Shown here: in pieces, positions 41,462 to 49,919 of the stretch
Layout of the letters: every line of letters starts with the position of its first letter
Numbering within the stretch: position 1 is the first letter of the stretch
Source: Gammaproteobacteria bacterium
GTDB taxonomy: Bacteria > Pseudomonadota > Gammaproteobacteria > Steroidobacterales > Rariloculaceae
NCBI GenBank assembly: GCA_022826245.1
Contig: JAJDVG010000040.1
Location: forward strand, 124,001 to 188,000
Length of the DNA: 64,000 bases
Reading direction: 5' to 3'
Notes under the pieces: model-generated
Told to the model about the DNA's origin: nothing
The model's database searches: none
What the model saw: the letters and a program-made list of their open reading frames with translations, nothing else
Translations under genes and position numbers: made by a program

Positions 41462-42753
41462 CAGACTTCGCGGAACCAGTCGGTGAGCTCGAGCAGCTTG
41501 CGCACGCGATCGAGGAACGCGGCCGAGTAGGCGCCGTCGATCGCGCGATGGTCGAACGACTGCGCGAGCACGCCAACGGGCCGTATCGCGATCGAATCGC
41601 CGCTCGGGTGCTCGACGACCACGGGCTTCTTGCGCACGCCGTCGGTCGACAGGATCGCGACCTGCGGCTGGTTGATGATCGGCGCCGAGATCAGCGTGCC
41701 GAACGTACCGGAATTCGACAGCGTGTAGGTGCCGCCGGACAGGTCGTCGGGCTTGAGCCGGTTCTCTCTGGCGCGCGCCGCGAGATCGTGTATGGACTCG
41801 GCAAGCTCGGTGACCGAGAGCCGATCGGCCCCGCCGATGACCGGCGCGACGAGCCCCTCGGCGCCGAGGTCGACGGCGATCGCGAGGTTGACGTCCGCGT
41901 GCAGGATCAGCGCGTCGTCCTCGACGCTCGCGTTCGCGTTCGGAAATTCCTTGAGCGCACGGCAGACGGCGTAGGCGATGAAGGGCAGGTAGGTCAGCGA
42001 GTAGCCGCGTTTCGCTCGCCAGGACTCGCGCACGGCCGCGCGGACGCGGTCGACGCCGGCAAAGTCGACCTCGACGGCCTGCAGCACGTGCGGGCTCGTC
42101 GCCTTCGACTGCACCATGTGCTCGGCCGTGAGCTTGCGGATGCGGTTGAACGGCACCGTGCCCGACGCGGCAGCGGGCTGTCTCGCCGCGGCGGCTGGCG
42201 CCGCGGCGCCGCGCTCGATGAAGTCGATCATGTCGCGGCGCGTGATGCGGCCGTCGCGGCCCGAGCCCGTCACCGCGTTCAGGTCGATGTCGTGCTCGGC
42301 GGCCAGGCGCCGCACGGCGGGCGACAGTCGCATCTGCCGGCCACGGCCGTTGCCGCCCCTTGAGGGGCGCGACGCTGCCGTGGATTTCGACTTCCCGGCA
42401 GCGGGCGCAGCGGCGGCCGGCGTTGCTGCGCGTTCGGCCGCGGACGCGTCAGCCGTCCCGGCGGTCGCCGCCGCTTCGGAACCGGCTTCGCTGCCGGTAT
42501 CGCCGACGTCGGCGCTTTCGCCCTCGACCTCGACGACGGCGAGCAGCGTGCCGACATCGACCGTCTCACCGGTCTCGACGAGAATTTTGGCCAGTGTCCC
42601 GGTGCCCGGCGAGGGGATCTCCATCGAGACCTTGTCCGTCTCGATGTCGAGCAGGATCTCGTTGGCCTCGACCGGGTCGCCGGCCTGCTTTCGCCATGCG
42701 GCGACCGTGCCTTCGGCGACGGTCTCACCGAGTTGCGGCATCAATACGTCCAT
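41461..42753 (-). CDS. 2-oxoacid dehydrogenase E2 (dihydrolipoamide acyltransferase)
   Basis: The 430-residue E2 has one N-terminal lipoyl domain with Lys41 in LLDIETDKVSMEIPSPGTG, an Ala-rich linker, a peripheral-subunit-binding domain (RLSPAVRRLAAEHDIDLNAV) and the acyltransferase core ending QSFDHRAIDGAYSAAFLD (catalytic HxxxDG). It forms the core of a complex with E1alpha/beta encoded upstream. No E3 gene is adjacent, so E3 must be supplied from elsewhere. Acetoin, branched-chain or pyruvate-type activity cannot be distinguished by eye. Confidence 0.93.
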   Translation of the reverse strand: MDVLMPQLGETVAEGTVAAWRKQAGDPVEANEILLDIETDKVSMEIPSPGTGTLAKILVETGETVDVGTLLAVVEVEGESADVGDTGSEAGSEAAATAGTADASAAERAATPAAAAPAAGKSKSTAASRPSRGGNGRGRQMRLSPAVRRLAAEHDIDLNAVTGSGRDGRITRRDMIDFIERGAAAPAAAARQPAAASGTVPFNRIRKLTAEHMVQSKATSPHVLQAVEVDFAGVDRVRAAVRESWRAKRGYSLTYLPFIAYAVCRALKEFPNANASVEDDALILHADVNLAIAVDLGAEGLVAPVIGGADRLSVTELAESIHDLAARARENRLKPDDLSGGTYTLSNSGTFGTLISAPIINQPQVAILSTDGVRKKPVVVEHPSGDSIAIRPVGVLAQSFDHRAIDGAYSAAFLDRVRKLLELTDWFREV

Positions 42754-42809
42754 GGGCTTAAAACTCCTAAGCGATTGGGGACTTGCCCGATAGCCGGAGG
42801 CTGGACCCG

Positions 42810-43787
42810 TCAGTCAACGAGTTCCCTGACGCTCGCGACAATCTTGTCGGCGCTCGGCAGCATCGCGTCCTCGAGGCTGTCGGCGGCAGCCAGCGGAATG
42901 TGCGGGGTCGTGACGCGCACGATCGGGCCGTCGAGATCCCAGAAGAGTTCCTCGGCGACGATCGAGGAGATCTCGGCGCCCCAGCCGCAAAGGCGCGGGT
43001 TTTCCTCGACGGTGACGAGCCGACCGGTTTTTGCGACCTCGGAGAGAATCGTCTGCGTGTCGAGCGGCACGAGCGAGCGTACATCGACGACCGTTGCCGA
43101 GATGCCGTGCTGGGCCTCAAGTTCCTCGGCGGCCTTGAGCGCGCGCGGCACCATGAGCGCGAGCGCGACGATCGTGACATCACTGCCGCTGCGCAGCACA
43201 CTGGCGGTGCCGAGCGGTTCGACGTGCTCGCCGTCGGGCACCTCGCCCTTGGCCGCATAGAGCGCCTTCTGCTCGAAGAACAGCACCGGATCGGGGTCGC
43301 GTATCGAGGCCGCTAGCAGGCCCTTGACGTCGGCCGGCATGGCGGGCGCGACGACCTTGAGCCCCGGGACCGCCATGGCCCAGTTCTCGACGCTCTGCGA
43401 GTGCTGGGCGCCGAACCGCACACCGCCGCCGTTGCCCGAGCGGATCACGAGCGGAAGCTCCGCCTGGCCGTCGGTCATGTAGCGGGTCTTGGCGATCTGG
43501 TTGGCGACGATGTCCCAGCACACGGCGAAGAAGTCGGAGAACATGATCTCGGCGACGGGCTTGAGGCCCGTCATCGCAGCGCCCATCGTCGCGCCGAGGA
43601 TCGCCTGTTCGGAGATCGGCGTGTCCCGGACGCGGTCGGGGCCGAACTCCTCGAGCAGGCCGACGGTGGTCTTGAAGACGCCGCCCGCGGCGGCCACGTC
43701 CTCGCCGATGAAGACGACGTTCTCATCGCGCCGCATTTCCTGGGCGAGGGCCTCGGTGACGGCTTCGCGGTAGCTCAGTTGCGCCAT
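42810..43787 (-). CDS. 2-oxoacid dehydrogenase E1 beta subunit
   Basis: The 325-residue E1beta pairs with E1alpha to bind thiamine diphosphate and decarboxylate a 2-oxo acid. It begins MAQLSYREAVTEALAQEMRR, has the beta-subunit glutamate region NVVFIGEDVAAAGGVFKTTV, and GNGGGVRFGAQHSQSVENWA. ATG 43785-43787 overlaps the E1alpha end by 13 nt. The subunit split (alpha and beta separate) is that of acetoin and branched-chain complexes and of Gram-positive-type pyruvate dehydrogenases. Confidence 0.93.
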   Translation of the reverse strand: MAQLSYREAVTEALAQEMRRDENVVFIGEDVAAAGGVFKTTVGLLEEFGPDRVRDTPISEQAILGATMGAAMTGLKPVAEIMFSDFFAVCWDIVANQIAKTRYMTDGQAELPLVIRSGNGGGVRFGAQHSQSVENWAMAVPGLKVVAPAMPADVKGLLAASIRDPDPVLFFEQKALYAAKGEVPDGEHVEPLGTASVLRSGSDVTIVALALMVPRALKAAEELEAQHGISATVVDVRSLVPLDTQTILSEVAKTGRLVTVEENPRLCGWGAEISSIVAEELFWDLDGPIVRVTTPHIPLAAADSLEDAMLPSADKIVASVRELVD

Positions 43788-44806
43788 TGCGCGCCTCCGT
43801 CGGCCCACACGTCGATCCACGCGATGTCCACGTCAGGCAGCGGCGCGTTGCGCGCGGTCTCGGTGGCTTCGTCGATCATCGCGAGCGTTTCCGCGTCGAT
43901 CCTGTCGAGATCCGCCGCGTCGATATCGAGGCCGAGCAGCCGCTCGCGGTACATCGGGACGGGGTCGCGGCCGAGCCACTCCTTGACCTCGTCGTCGGGG
44001 CGGTACTTGCCGGGGTCGGCCCGCGAATGGCCGCCGTGGCGGTAGGTCACGGCCTCGATCAGGCTCGGGCCGCCGCCGCTGCGCGCGCGCTCGAGCGCGG
44101 CTTCGGCGGTTTCGTAGACGACGTCGACATCGTTGCCGTCGATGAGTATGGGTTCGAGCCCGTAGGCGCTCGCGCGGTCGGCCGCGGGATTCCTGACGGC
44201 GGTCACGTCGTAGATCGACGTGTACTCCATGTATAGATTGTTCTCGCAGACGAAGACGACCGGCAGCTTCCAGACGACCGCGAAGTTGATCGCTTCGTGA
44301 AACGCGCCGATGTTCGTCGTGCCGTCGCCGAAGAAACAGACCGCAACCTGCTCCGTGCCCCGGTACTGGGCCGACCAGGCGGCGCCCGCGGCGATCGGCA
44401 GGTGCGCGCCGATGATCGCGTACGAGCCCATCGCGCCGTGTTCGACGCTCGTCAGGTGCATCGAGCCGCCCTTGCCGCGCATGAGCCCGGCGGAGTTGCC
44501 CATGAGCTCGCCGAGGATCGCGGTCATCGACACGCCGCGCACGTAGGTGTGGTTGTGGCCGCGGTACGTGCAGAACGTGTAGTCGTCCTCGCGCATCGCG
44601 ACGCCGAAGCCCGCGGCGACGGCCTCCTGACCGAGCGCAAGATGACTCGTGCCCTTGATCAGGTTCTGCATGAACAGATCGTGCGCGCGCTGCTCGAGCT
44701 GGCGGCACTCGACCATCGTGCGGTAGAGCTTCAGGCGCGTTGCGGCGTCGATCTGCGGCTGCGGCTTGCGTTTGGCAGCCGCAGCGCGCTTGGGTTTTGC
44801 AGCCAC
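43775..44806 (-). CDS. 2-oxoacid dehydrogenase E1 alpha subunit
   Basis: The 343-residue E1alpha contains the thiamine diphosphate motif CFFGDGTTNIGAFHEAINFA ending in NN (FVCENNLY), the phosphorylation-loop-like region and HGGHSRADPGKYRPDDEV. The N-terminal 18 residues are Lys/Ala-rich (KPKRAAAAKRKPQP) and precede the family start. It begins at GTG 44804-44806. It follows the M24 gene by 60 bp. With E1beta and E2 it encodes all but E3 of one complex. Confidence 0.93.
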   Translation of the reverse strand: MAAKPKRAAAAKRKPQPQIDAATRLKLYRTMVECRQLEQRAHDLFMQNLIKGTSHLALGQEAVAAGFGVAMREDDYTFCTYRGHNHTYVRGVSMTAILGELMGNSAGLMRGKGGSMHLTSVEHGAMGSYAIIGAHLPIAAGAAWSAQYRGTEQVAVCFFGDGTTNIGAFHEAINFAVVWKLPVVFVCENNLYMEYTSIYDVTAVRNPAADRASAYGLEPILIDGNDVDVVYETAEAALERARSGGGPSLIEAVTYRHGGHSRADPGKYRPDDEVKEWLGRDPVPMYRERLLGLDIDAADLDRIDAETLAMIDEATETARNAPLPDVDIAWIDVWADGGAQWRN

Positions 44807-44866
44807 TGCGTGTTTGCCTTGCTGTCTGTCGAATCTGTAGGGACGAATACCGTCGGGGGATCCTGC

Positions 44867-46168
44867 TCAGTATTCGTTCGCGACGGGCAGCTCCTGGGCC
44901 GGGAAGAGCGTGATGACGCGGCAACCGGTATCCGTCACGACGACTTCCTCCTCGATTCTGGCCGCGGAGTAGCCGTCCTTCGCCGGGCAGTAGGTCTCAA
45001 GCGCAAACACCATGCCTTCCTTGATCTCGAGCGGATTGTCCATCGACACGAGCCGGCTGATGATCGGCCGCTCGTGCAGCGCGACCCCGAGGCCGTGGCC
45101 GAACTGCAGCCCGAAGCATTCCATCTCGCTCGAGAAGCCGAGCTCCTCGGCCTTCGGCCACACGGCCGCGACCTTGTCGGTGCTGACGCCGGGCTTGATC
45201 ATGTCGATCGACGCGTCGATCCATTCGCGCGCCCGCTTGTAGGCGTCGTGCTGGGCGTCGTTGGCGGTGCCGACGTTGATCGTGCGGTAGTAGCAGGTGC
45301 GGTAGCCCATGTAGGCCTGGATCACGTCGAAGAAGGCCTGGTCGCCGGGGCGGACCATGCGGTCGGTGAAGTTGTGCGGATGGGGGCTGCAACGCTCGCC
45401 GGCGACGGCATTGATGGCTTCGACGTCGTCGGCGCCCATCTCGAACAGCATCTTGGTGGCCCTGGCGACGATGTCGTTCTCGCGCACTCCGGGTTTCAGG
45501 TCTTCGTAGATCATGTGATAGACGGCGTCGACCATGGAGGCGGCGACGTTGAGCAGCATGATCTCGTCCTGGTTCTTGACCTCGCGGGCGTCGAGCATGA
45601 CCTGCTGGGCGTCCATGACCTTGAGGCCGACCTTCTCCAGTTCCCAGAGCATCGGCGGTTCGACGAGATCCACGCCGATCGGCATGTTCGCAACGCCGTT
45701 GTCCTCGAGGATGGCCTTGATCTCGAGGGCGGCGCCGCGCATGAGACCGGCATCGGGCGGCACGGCGCCGCGCAGGCCGAGCATGCCGGCGTGACAGTGC
45801 GTAGTCTCGAGCCAGGGCGCGTGAAGCCTGTGGTGGGCGGCCGCCGAACCGAAGTCCCACAGGTGCGGCGACGAATCGCCGGCCAGGAGCGCAAAACGGC
45901 ACATCTTGTCGCGCGACCACTCGCCGATGTTCGTGCTCGTGATGTAACGGATGTTGTTCCCGTCGAAGGTGAGCAGGGCGCCGAGCTGGGAGTTCCGGAG
46001 GGCCTGGCGGGTTCTTGCGAGGCGGTAGCGGTGCAGGCGCTGGAAGTTGATGCGTTCCTCGAAATCGACGTTCATCACGCCCGGTGCGGAGAGCGCGCGC
46101 TTCCAGTTGTGGCCGGGATCGACGTCGGCGTCGGCGATGATTGTCGGTTCAGACAGCTTTGCGACCAT
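44867..46168 (-). CDS. M24 (pita-bread) family protein, DddP/creatinase-like, altered metal site
   Basis: This 433-residue protein has a creatinase-like N-terminal domain (LGALLTFDGNNIRYITSTNI) and an M24 catalytic fold. His358 (LQFGHGLGVALHERP), Glu391 (GMVFALETYCP) and Glu406 (AARIEEEVVVTD) match metal ligands, as does Asp281 in FFDVIQAYMGY. The second Asp ligand, normally in GYxxDxxRT, is Cys292 in GYRTCYYRT. M24 members include aminopeptidase P, creatinase and the DMSP lyase DddP, which it resembles in general layout. Which reaction it catalyses is unknown; its place next to MmgE/PrpD and 2-oxoacid dehydrogenase genes points to a catabolic role. ATG 46168 has AGGAGA upstream. Confidence 0.8.
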   Translation of the reverse strand: MVAKLSEPTIIADADVDPGHNWKRALSAPGVMNVDFEERINFQRLHRYRLARTRQALRNSQLGALLTFDGNNIRYITSTNIGEWSRDKMCRFALLAGDSSPHLWDFGSAAAHHRLHAPWLETTHCHAGMLGLRGAVPPDAGLMRGAALEIKAILEDNGVANMPIGVDLVEPPMLWELEKVGLKVMDAQQVMLDAREVKNQDEIMLLNVAASMVDAVYHMIYEDLKPGVRENDIVARATKMLFEMGADDVEAINAVAGERCSPHPHNFTDRMVRPGDQAFFDVIQAYMGYRTCYYRTINVGTANDAQHDAYKRAREWIDASIDMIKPGVSTDKVAAVWPKAEELGFSSEMECFGLQFGHGLGVALHERPIISRLVSMDNPLEIKEGMVFALETYCPAKDGYSAARIEEEVVVTDTGCRVITLFPAQELPVANEY

Positions 46169-46350
46169 GAGTTGTCTCCTGAGCGTCTTGCGCCGGGGCA
46201 GCCGCAGCCGGCAGCCTCGGGCCAATTCTTTCGCGGCGGCCTGAAGCCGCCTATCCGGGCAATTCTAGCCTAGTCGGCGGCGTTTTTTCAGTACGGGCCG
46301 GGTGCGGCCGATCGGCGCCGTGCGCTACAAAATACTTCCGCATGGATCGC

Positions 46351-46420
46351 CAGGAGCCTGCGCCGCAGGAACTCACGGCTGCAAATTCGCTGGAGCGACT
46401 TCCTGCAGCGCAGGCTCCTG
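46351..46420. repeat. Family B REPIN-like repeat, copy 3, overlapping a gene end
   Basis: CAGGAGCCTGCGCCGCAGGA at the left and CCTGCAGCGCAGGCTCCTG at the right form an inverted pair. The interior (CTCACGGCTGCAAATTCGC) matches the copy at 14358. The repeat contains the last codons and the stop (46373-46375) of the MmgE/PrpD gene. Confidence 0.78.
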
Positions 46421-47866
46421 GCCGAGCAGCGCCGTCAGCTCGCGTACGGTATCGAGCTGCTCGAGTTCGCGAACAAGCGAGACGATCCGCTTCGCGCGTG
46501 CGATGTCGAAGCGCGCGAACTCGACGCATCCGAAGAACTTGTCGGCGACCTCCTCGTAGCTCATCGGGTTCGCCGGGCTGCCCTTGCCGAAGTCGGCGCG
46601 GCCGGAGAGCCTGCGGCCGTCAGTGAGTTCGATGTCGATGATCGTCGTCATCTTGTGGTAGCCGGCGGCCTCGGCGTCCGGGTGCACGCCGAAGTCGATC
46701 TTCTCGATCATCGCCTTGACGTCGCCTCGGTTGACGACTTCGTCGGTGAACTCGGGCAGTCCGCCGCGGCGTTCGAGCAGCAGGATCGCGATGCAGAACT
46801 CCATCGAGAACTTCGCCTGCAGCTCGTCGACCGGGCGGTGGTGGATCAGGGCATTCGGCATGTTGTGGTTCGTGCCGACCGCGACGCGCTCGATGTCCTC
46901 GGGCCGGATATCGTGCTCGAGGATGAGGTCGAGCATCGTCGTCATGCCAGGATGGGTCAGCGAGCCGGACGGGTGCGGCTTGATCGATATGCCGGGCTCG
47001 ACGAAGGTCCAGGGCTTGCCGAGCTTGCCGCTGATCGCGTCGAGCGCGTAGCCGCCGCCGTGGGCCTGGAAGAAGCCGCGCGGCGACTCGAGGATGCGGT
47101 CGGTGGCCGTCCAGCCGGCGGTAGCGAAATCGGCGGCGATGATGCCGGCCTCGGCGGCGCGCCCGGCGTGGAAGGGCTTCGTCATCGTGCCGAAGTTCTC
47201 GCGCAGGCCGGCGGACTGGCTCGCGGCGATGCCGAGCGCGCGCACGGTCGTGTGATGGTCGAGCCCCTGCAGGCTCGCCGCGGCGGCGGCCGACGCGAAC
47301 GTCCCGCAGGTCGCCGTCGAGTGGAATCCGTGCTGGTAGTGCCTGGGTGAGATCGCCTCGGCGATCTTGCTCTCGACCTCGACGCCGACGTGGTAGGCGA
47401 GCGTGAGCTCGCTGCCTGAGCTGTCGAGGCACTCGGCGATCGCGAGCGCCGCCGGCAGGCAGGGCGCCGTCGGATGGGTCAGCAGACCGTAGACGCGGTC
47501 CTCCTGCACGGCGAGCTGGGTGTCGTCGTAGTCGTCGGCATGCACGCCGATGCCGTTGGCGAACGCCGCGAAGCGTTCCGGTACGCGCAGCGGCGTGCCG
47601 ATGACCGTCGCGTTGCCGCTCAGATTCTGCTTGCCGAGGTAGTCCTGCACGATACGCCCGCTGCGCGCGACCGAACCCGCGATCGCAAGGCCGATGCCGT
47701 CGAGGATGGACTTGCGGCCAGCCTCGAGCAGTTCCGCGGACAGGTCCTCGGGCCTGCTATCGAGGATGAACGCGGCGACCTCGCGGGTCAGTCCCTCGCC
47801 ATGTTCGGAATGGATGTCGGGTGTGAAGTGGCGGATGCCGGCGCCGCCGGCCGAGTCTGCTGCCAT
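46373..47866 (-). CDS. MmgE/PrpD family protein
   Basis: The 497-residue protein belongs to the MmgE/PrpD family (2-methylcitrate dehydratase and relatives, including cis-aconitate decarboxylase). Family features are ILDGIGLAIAGSVARSGRIV, GIGVHADDYDDTQLAVQEDR, HPTAPCLPAALAIAECLDSS and GFHSTATCGTFASAAAAASL; the YHVGVEVESKIAEAI segment and the C-terminal GSLTHPGMTTMLDLILEHDI follow. The last 16 or so residues (LLGQEPALQEVAPANLQP) are encoded inside a family B repeat, so the native C-terminus was probably replaced. It lies between the TTT permease and the M24 gene in one strand run. Substrate unknown. Confidence 0.87.
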   Translation of the reverse strand: MAADSAGGAGIRHFTPDIHSEHGEGLTREVAAFILDSRPEDLSAELLEAGRKSILDGIGLAIAGSVARSGRIVQDYLGKQNLSGNATVIGTPLRVPERFAAFANGIGVHADDYDDTQLAVQEDRVYGLLTHPTAPCLPAALAIAECLDSSGSELTLAYHVGVEVESKIAEAISPRHYQHGFHSTATCGTFASAAAAASLQGLDHHTTVRALGIAASQSAGLRENFGTMTKPFHAGRAAEAGIIAADFATAGWTATDRILESPRGFFQAHGGGYALDAISGKLGKPWTFVEPGISIKPHPSGSLTHPGMTTMLDLILEHDIRPEDIERVAVGTNHNMPNALIHHRPVDELQAKFSMEFCIAILLLERRGGLPEFTDEVVNRGDVKAMIEKIDFGVHPDAEAAGYHKMTTIIDIELTDGRRLSGRADFGKGSPANPMSYEEVADKFFGCVEFARFDIARAKRIVSLVRELEQLDTVRELTALLGQEPALQEVAPANLQP

Positions 47867-47912
47867 CTGAATAGGTCTCCCTGAGGTTTTCGGGCGCGCG
47901 TCGCGGCCTCTG

Positions 47913-49421
47913 TCATGACACGTTTTTCGAATCCGCGCCGGAGAGCATCCTGCGCAGAATCCCGAGCGCCGGCGCCCCGGCGATACCGCCGAGCGCGAGG
48001 ACGAAGAAGACTAATGCGATCGGCCGCCCAAGGAAACCCGCCCACTGCTGATCGAAGATGATCATCGACTGGGCGAGCGAGGTTTCGACCAGTCCGCCGA
48101 GCACGAGCCCCATGACGATCGGCGCCGCCGCGAAGCCGTAGCGCTTGAGCCCGAGGCCGAGCACGCCCGCGGCGATCATGACCCAGACATCGACCATCGA
48201 CTGTTCGAGGCCGTAGGCGCCGACGAAGCAGAGCACGAGCACGCTCGGCCAGAGCAGCGCCGGCGGCACGAGGCTGAGCCGCGAGAACACCTTCGCGCCG
48301 ATCAGGCCGATGACGAGAAAGAGCGCGTTGGCGAACAGCATCGCGAAGAAGATCCCGTAGAGCAGCGCCGGCTGCTCCTCGAACAGGAAGGGACCGGGTC
48401 TGAGCCCCTGCACCTGCAGCCCGCCGAGAATGACGGCGGCCGTGGCGCTGCCCGGGATGCCGAGCGCGAGCGTCGGCACCATGGCCCCGCCCGTGGCCGC
48501 GTTGTTGGCCGCTTCCGGTCCCGCGACGCCCGCGATCGCGCCGCTGCCGAAGGTTTCGGGCCGCGGCGACCAGCGTTTGGCTTCGTTGTAGCCGATCATC
48601 GCGGCCACGGTGCTGCCTTCGGCCGGCAATATGCCGATGAACGTGCCGATGCCGCTCGAGCGCAGGATCGTGCCCATGACGCTGCGGATGTCGGCAAGCG
48701 ACGGCAACTTGAGCGCGGCAAGCGTGACGACGCTGCGCTTGCGGCCGAGGTGCTGCGCCTGCGTGAGCAACTCCGTCACGGCGAAAAGGCCGATCAGCAC
48801 GGGAATGAAGTGGATGCCGTCGAGCAGTTCCGGCACGCCGAACGTGAAGCGGTCGACGCCGGTCGTCAGATCGATGCCGACCGTCGCGATCAGGAGCCCG
48901 AGGCAGCCGCCGATCAGGTTTTTCAGGCGCGCCTCCCCGCTGATCGTTGCGAGCATCGACAGGCCCAGCACCGCGAGCGCGAAGTACTCGGGCGGCCCGA
49001 AGCTGTAGGCCACCCGGGCGAGCAGCGGCGCGGCGAAGAGCAGTACGAGAACGCTGATCATGCCGCCGGTGACGGAGGCGACCGTCGCCGTGCCGAGCGC
49101 GCGCCCGGCCTCGCCCTTCTGCGCCATCGGGTAGCCGTCGAACGCGGTCGCGGCCGCCGGAGGCGCCCCCGGAGCGTTGATCAGGATCGCCGTGATCGAG
49201 CCGCCGAACGTGCCCGCGCAGTAGAGCGCCGCGAGAAAGGCGATGCTCGGGATCGGGTCGAGATAGAGCGAGAACGGCAGCAGGAGCGCCACGGCCATCG
49301 ACGATGACAGGCCGGGCAGGGCGCCGACGATGACGCCGACGAGCGTGCCGACGACGATGAGACCGATGACCGTCGGGTCGGTGAACACCGCCGCCGCGAA
49401 TTCGAGGCCGGGCAGTCCCAT
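47913..49421 (-). CDS. tctA: Tripartite tricarboxylate transporter large permease TctA
   Basis: The 502-residue integral membrane protein has about 11-12 hydrophobic segments and the TctA signature around residues 14-35 (GLIVVGTLVGVIVGALPGLS) plus GTFGGSITAILINAPGAPPA and ILPAEGSTVAAMIGYNEAK. It works with TctB and the TctC binding protein to import carboxylates using an ion gradient. ATG 49419-49421; it is 9 nt from tctB and upstream of MmgE/PrpD, suggesting that it imports the substrate of that pathway. Confidence 0.94.
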   Translation of the reverse strand: MGLPGLEFAAAVFTDPTVIGLIVVGTLVGVIVGALPGLSSSMAVALLLPFSLYLDPIPSIAFLAALYCAGTFGGSITAILINAPGAPPAAATAFDGYPMAQKGEAGRALGTATVASVTGGMISVLVLLFAAPLLARVAYSFGPPEYFALAVLGLSMLATISGEARLKNLIGGCLGLLIATVGIDLTTGVDRFTFGVPELLDGIHFIPVLIGLFAVTELLTQAQHLGRKRSVVTLAALKLPSLADIRSVMGTILRSSGIGTFIGILPAEGSTVAAMIGYNEAKRWSPRPETFGSGAIAGVAGPEAANNAATGGAMVPTLALGIPGSATAAVILGGLQVQGLRPGPFLFEEQPALLYGIFFAMLFANALFLVIGLIGAKVFSRLSLVPPALLWPSVLVLCFVGAYGLEQSMVDVWVMIAAGVLGLGLKRYGFAAAPIVMGLVLGGLVETSLAQSMIIFDQQWAGFLGRPIALVFFVLALGGIAGAPALGILRRMLSGADSKNVS

Positions 49422-49430
49422 CGCCCGATC

Positions 49431-49913
49431 TCAGCCGAAGAGCGCCGCCACGAGACCGGTTGGAAACCGGACCTCGAGCGCGACGGTGAACACGAGATAG
49501 ACCGCGGCCGGCATGCCGATCGCGAGCGGCACGATGAACTTCAGGCGCCGCTCGTTCCAGAGCAGCGGCAGCCCGAGGCTCAGCAGAAACACCGTCGCCA
49601 GCGTGCCGAGCAGCATGATCGACAACGGCACGAGCACGACGAGCCCGGCCGTGACATACACGAGCGGCCGGAGCCGGCTCATGGTCTTGCGCGGAGCGCG
49701 CAGCCCGCCCGCGACGAGCCCGATGCCGCCGGCCGCGATCAGGCCGAGCACGAGCCGCGGGAAGAACGTCGGCGGCACGTTCTGCGACAGCATCGGCGGG
49801 ACTTCGGGGAACCCGGTGGTCAACCAGAACCCGGCCGCGCTCAGCAACAGCAGGGCGACCCCGGCGATCGTGTCCGGATGAAGTCCGCGCGCGCTGCCGC
49901 TGTCCCCGGCCAC
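49431..49913 (-). CDS. tctB: Tripartite tricarboxylate transporter small permease TctB
   Basis: The 160-residue protein has four hydrophobic segments (TIAGVALLLLSAAGFWLTTG near residue 14, LVLGLIAAGGIGLVAGGL, LVYVTAGLVVLVPLSIMLLG and FIVPLAIGMPAAVYLVFTVA), the TctB layout. It starts at GTG 49911-49913, 6 nt after tctC. It is the small membrane component of the TTT importer. Confidence 0.87.
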   Translation of the reverse strand: MAGDSGSARGLHPDTIAGVALLLLSAAGFWLTTGFPEVPPMLSQNVPPTFFPRLVLGLIAAGGIGLVAGGLRAPRKTMSRLRPLVYVTAGLVVLVPLSIMLLGTLATVFLLSLGLPLLWNERRLKFIVPLAIGMPAAVYLVFTVALEVRFPTGLVAALFG

Positions 49914-49919
49914 GGGCGC

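Noticed and set aside
46235..46251. Rho-independent terminator before the M24 gene
   Set aside because: GGCGGC and GCCGCC can pair but no T-run follows, and the position is upstream of a co-oriented gene.
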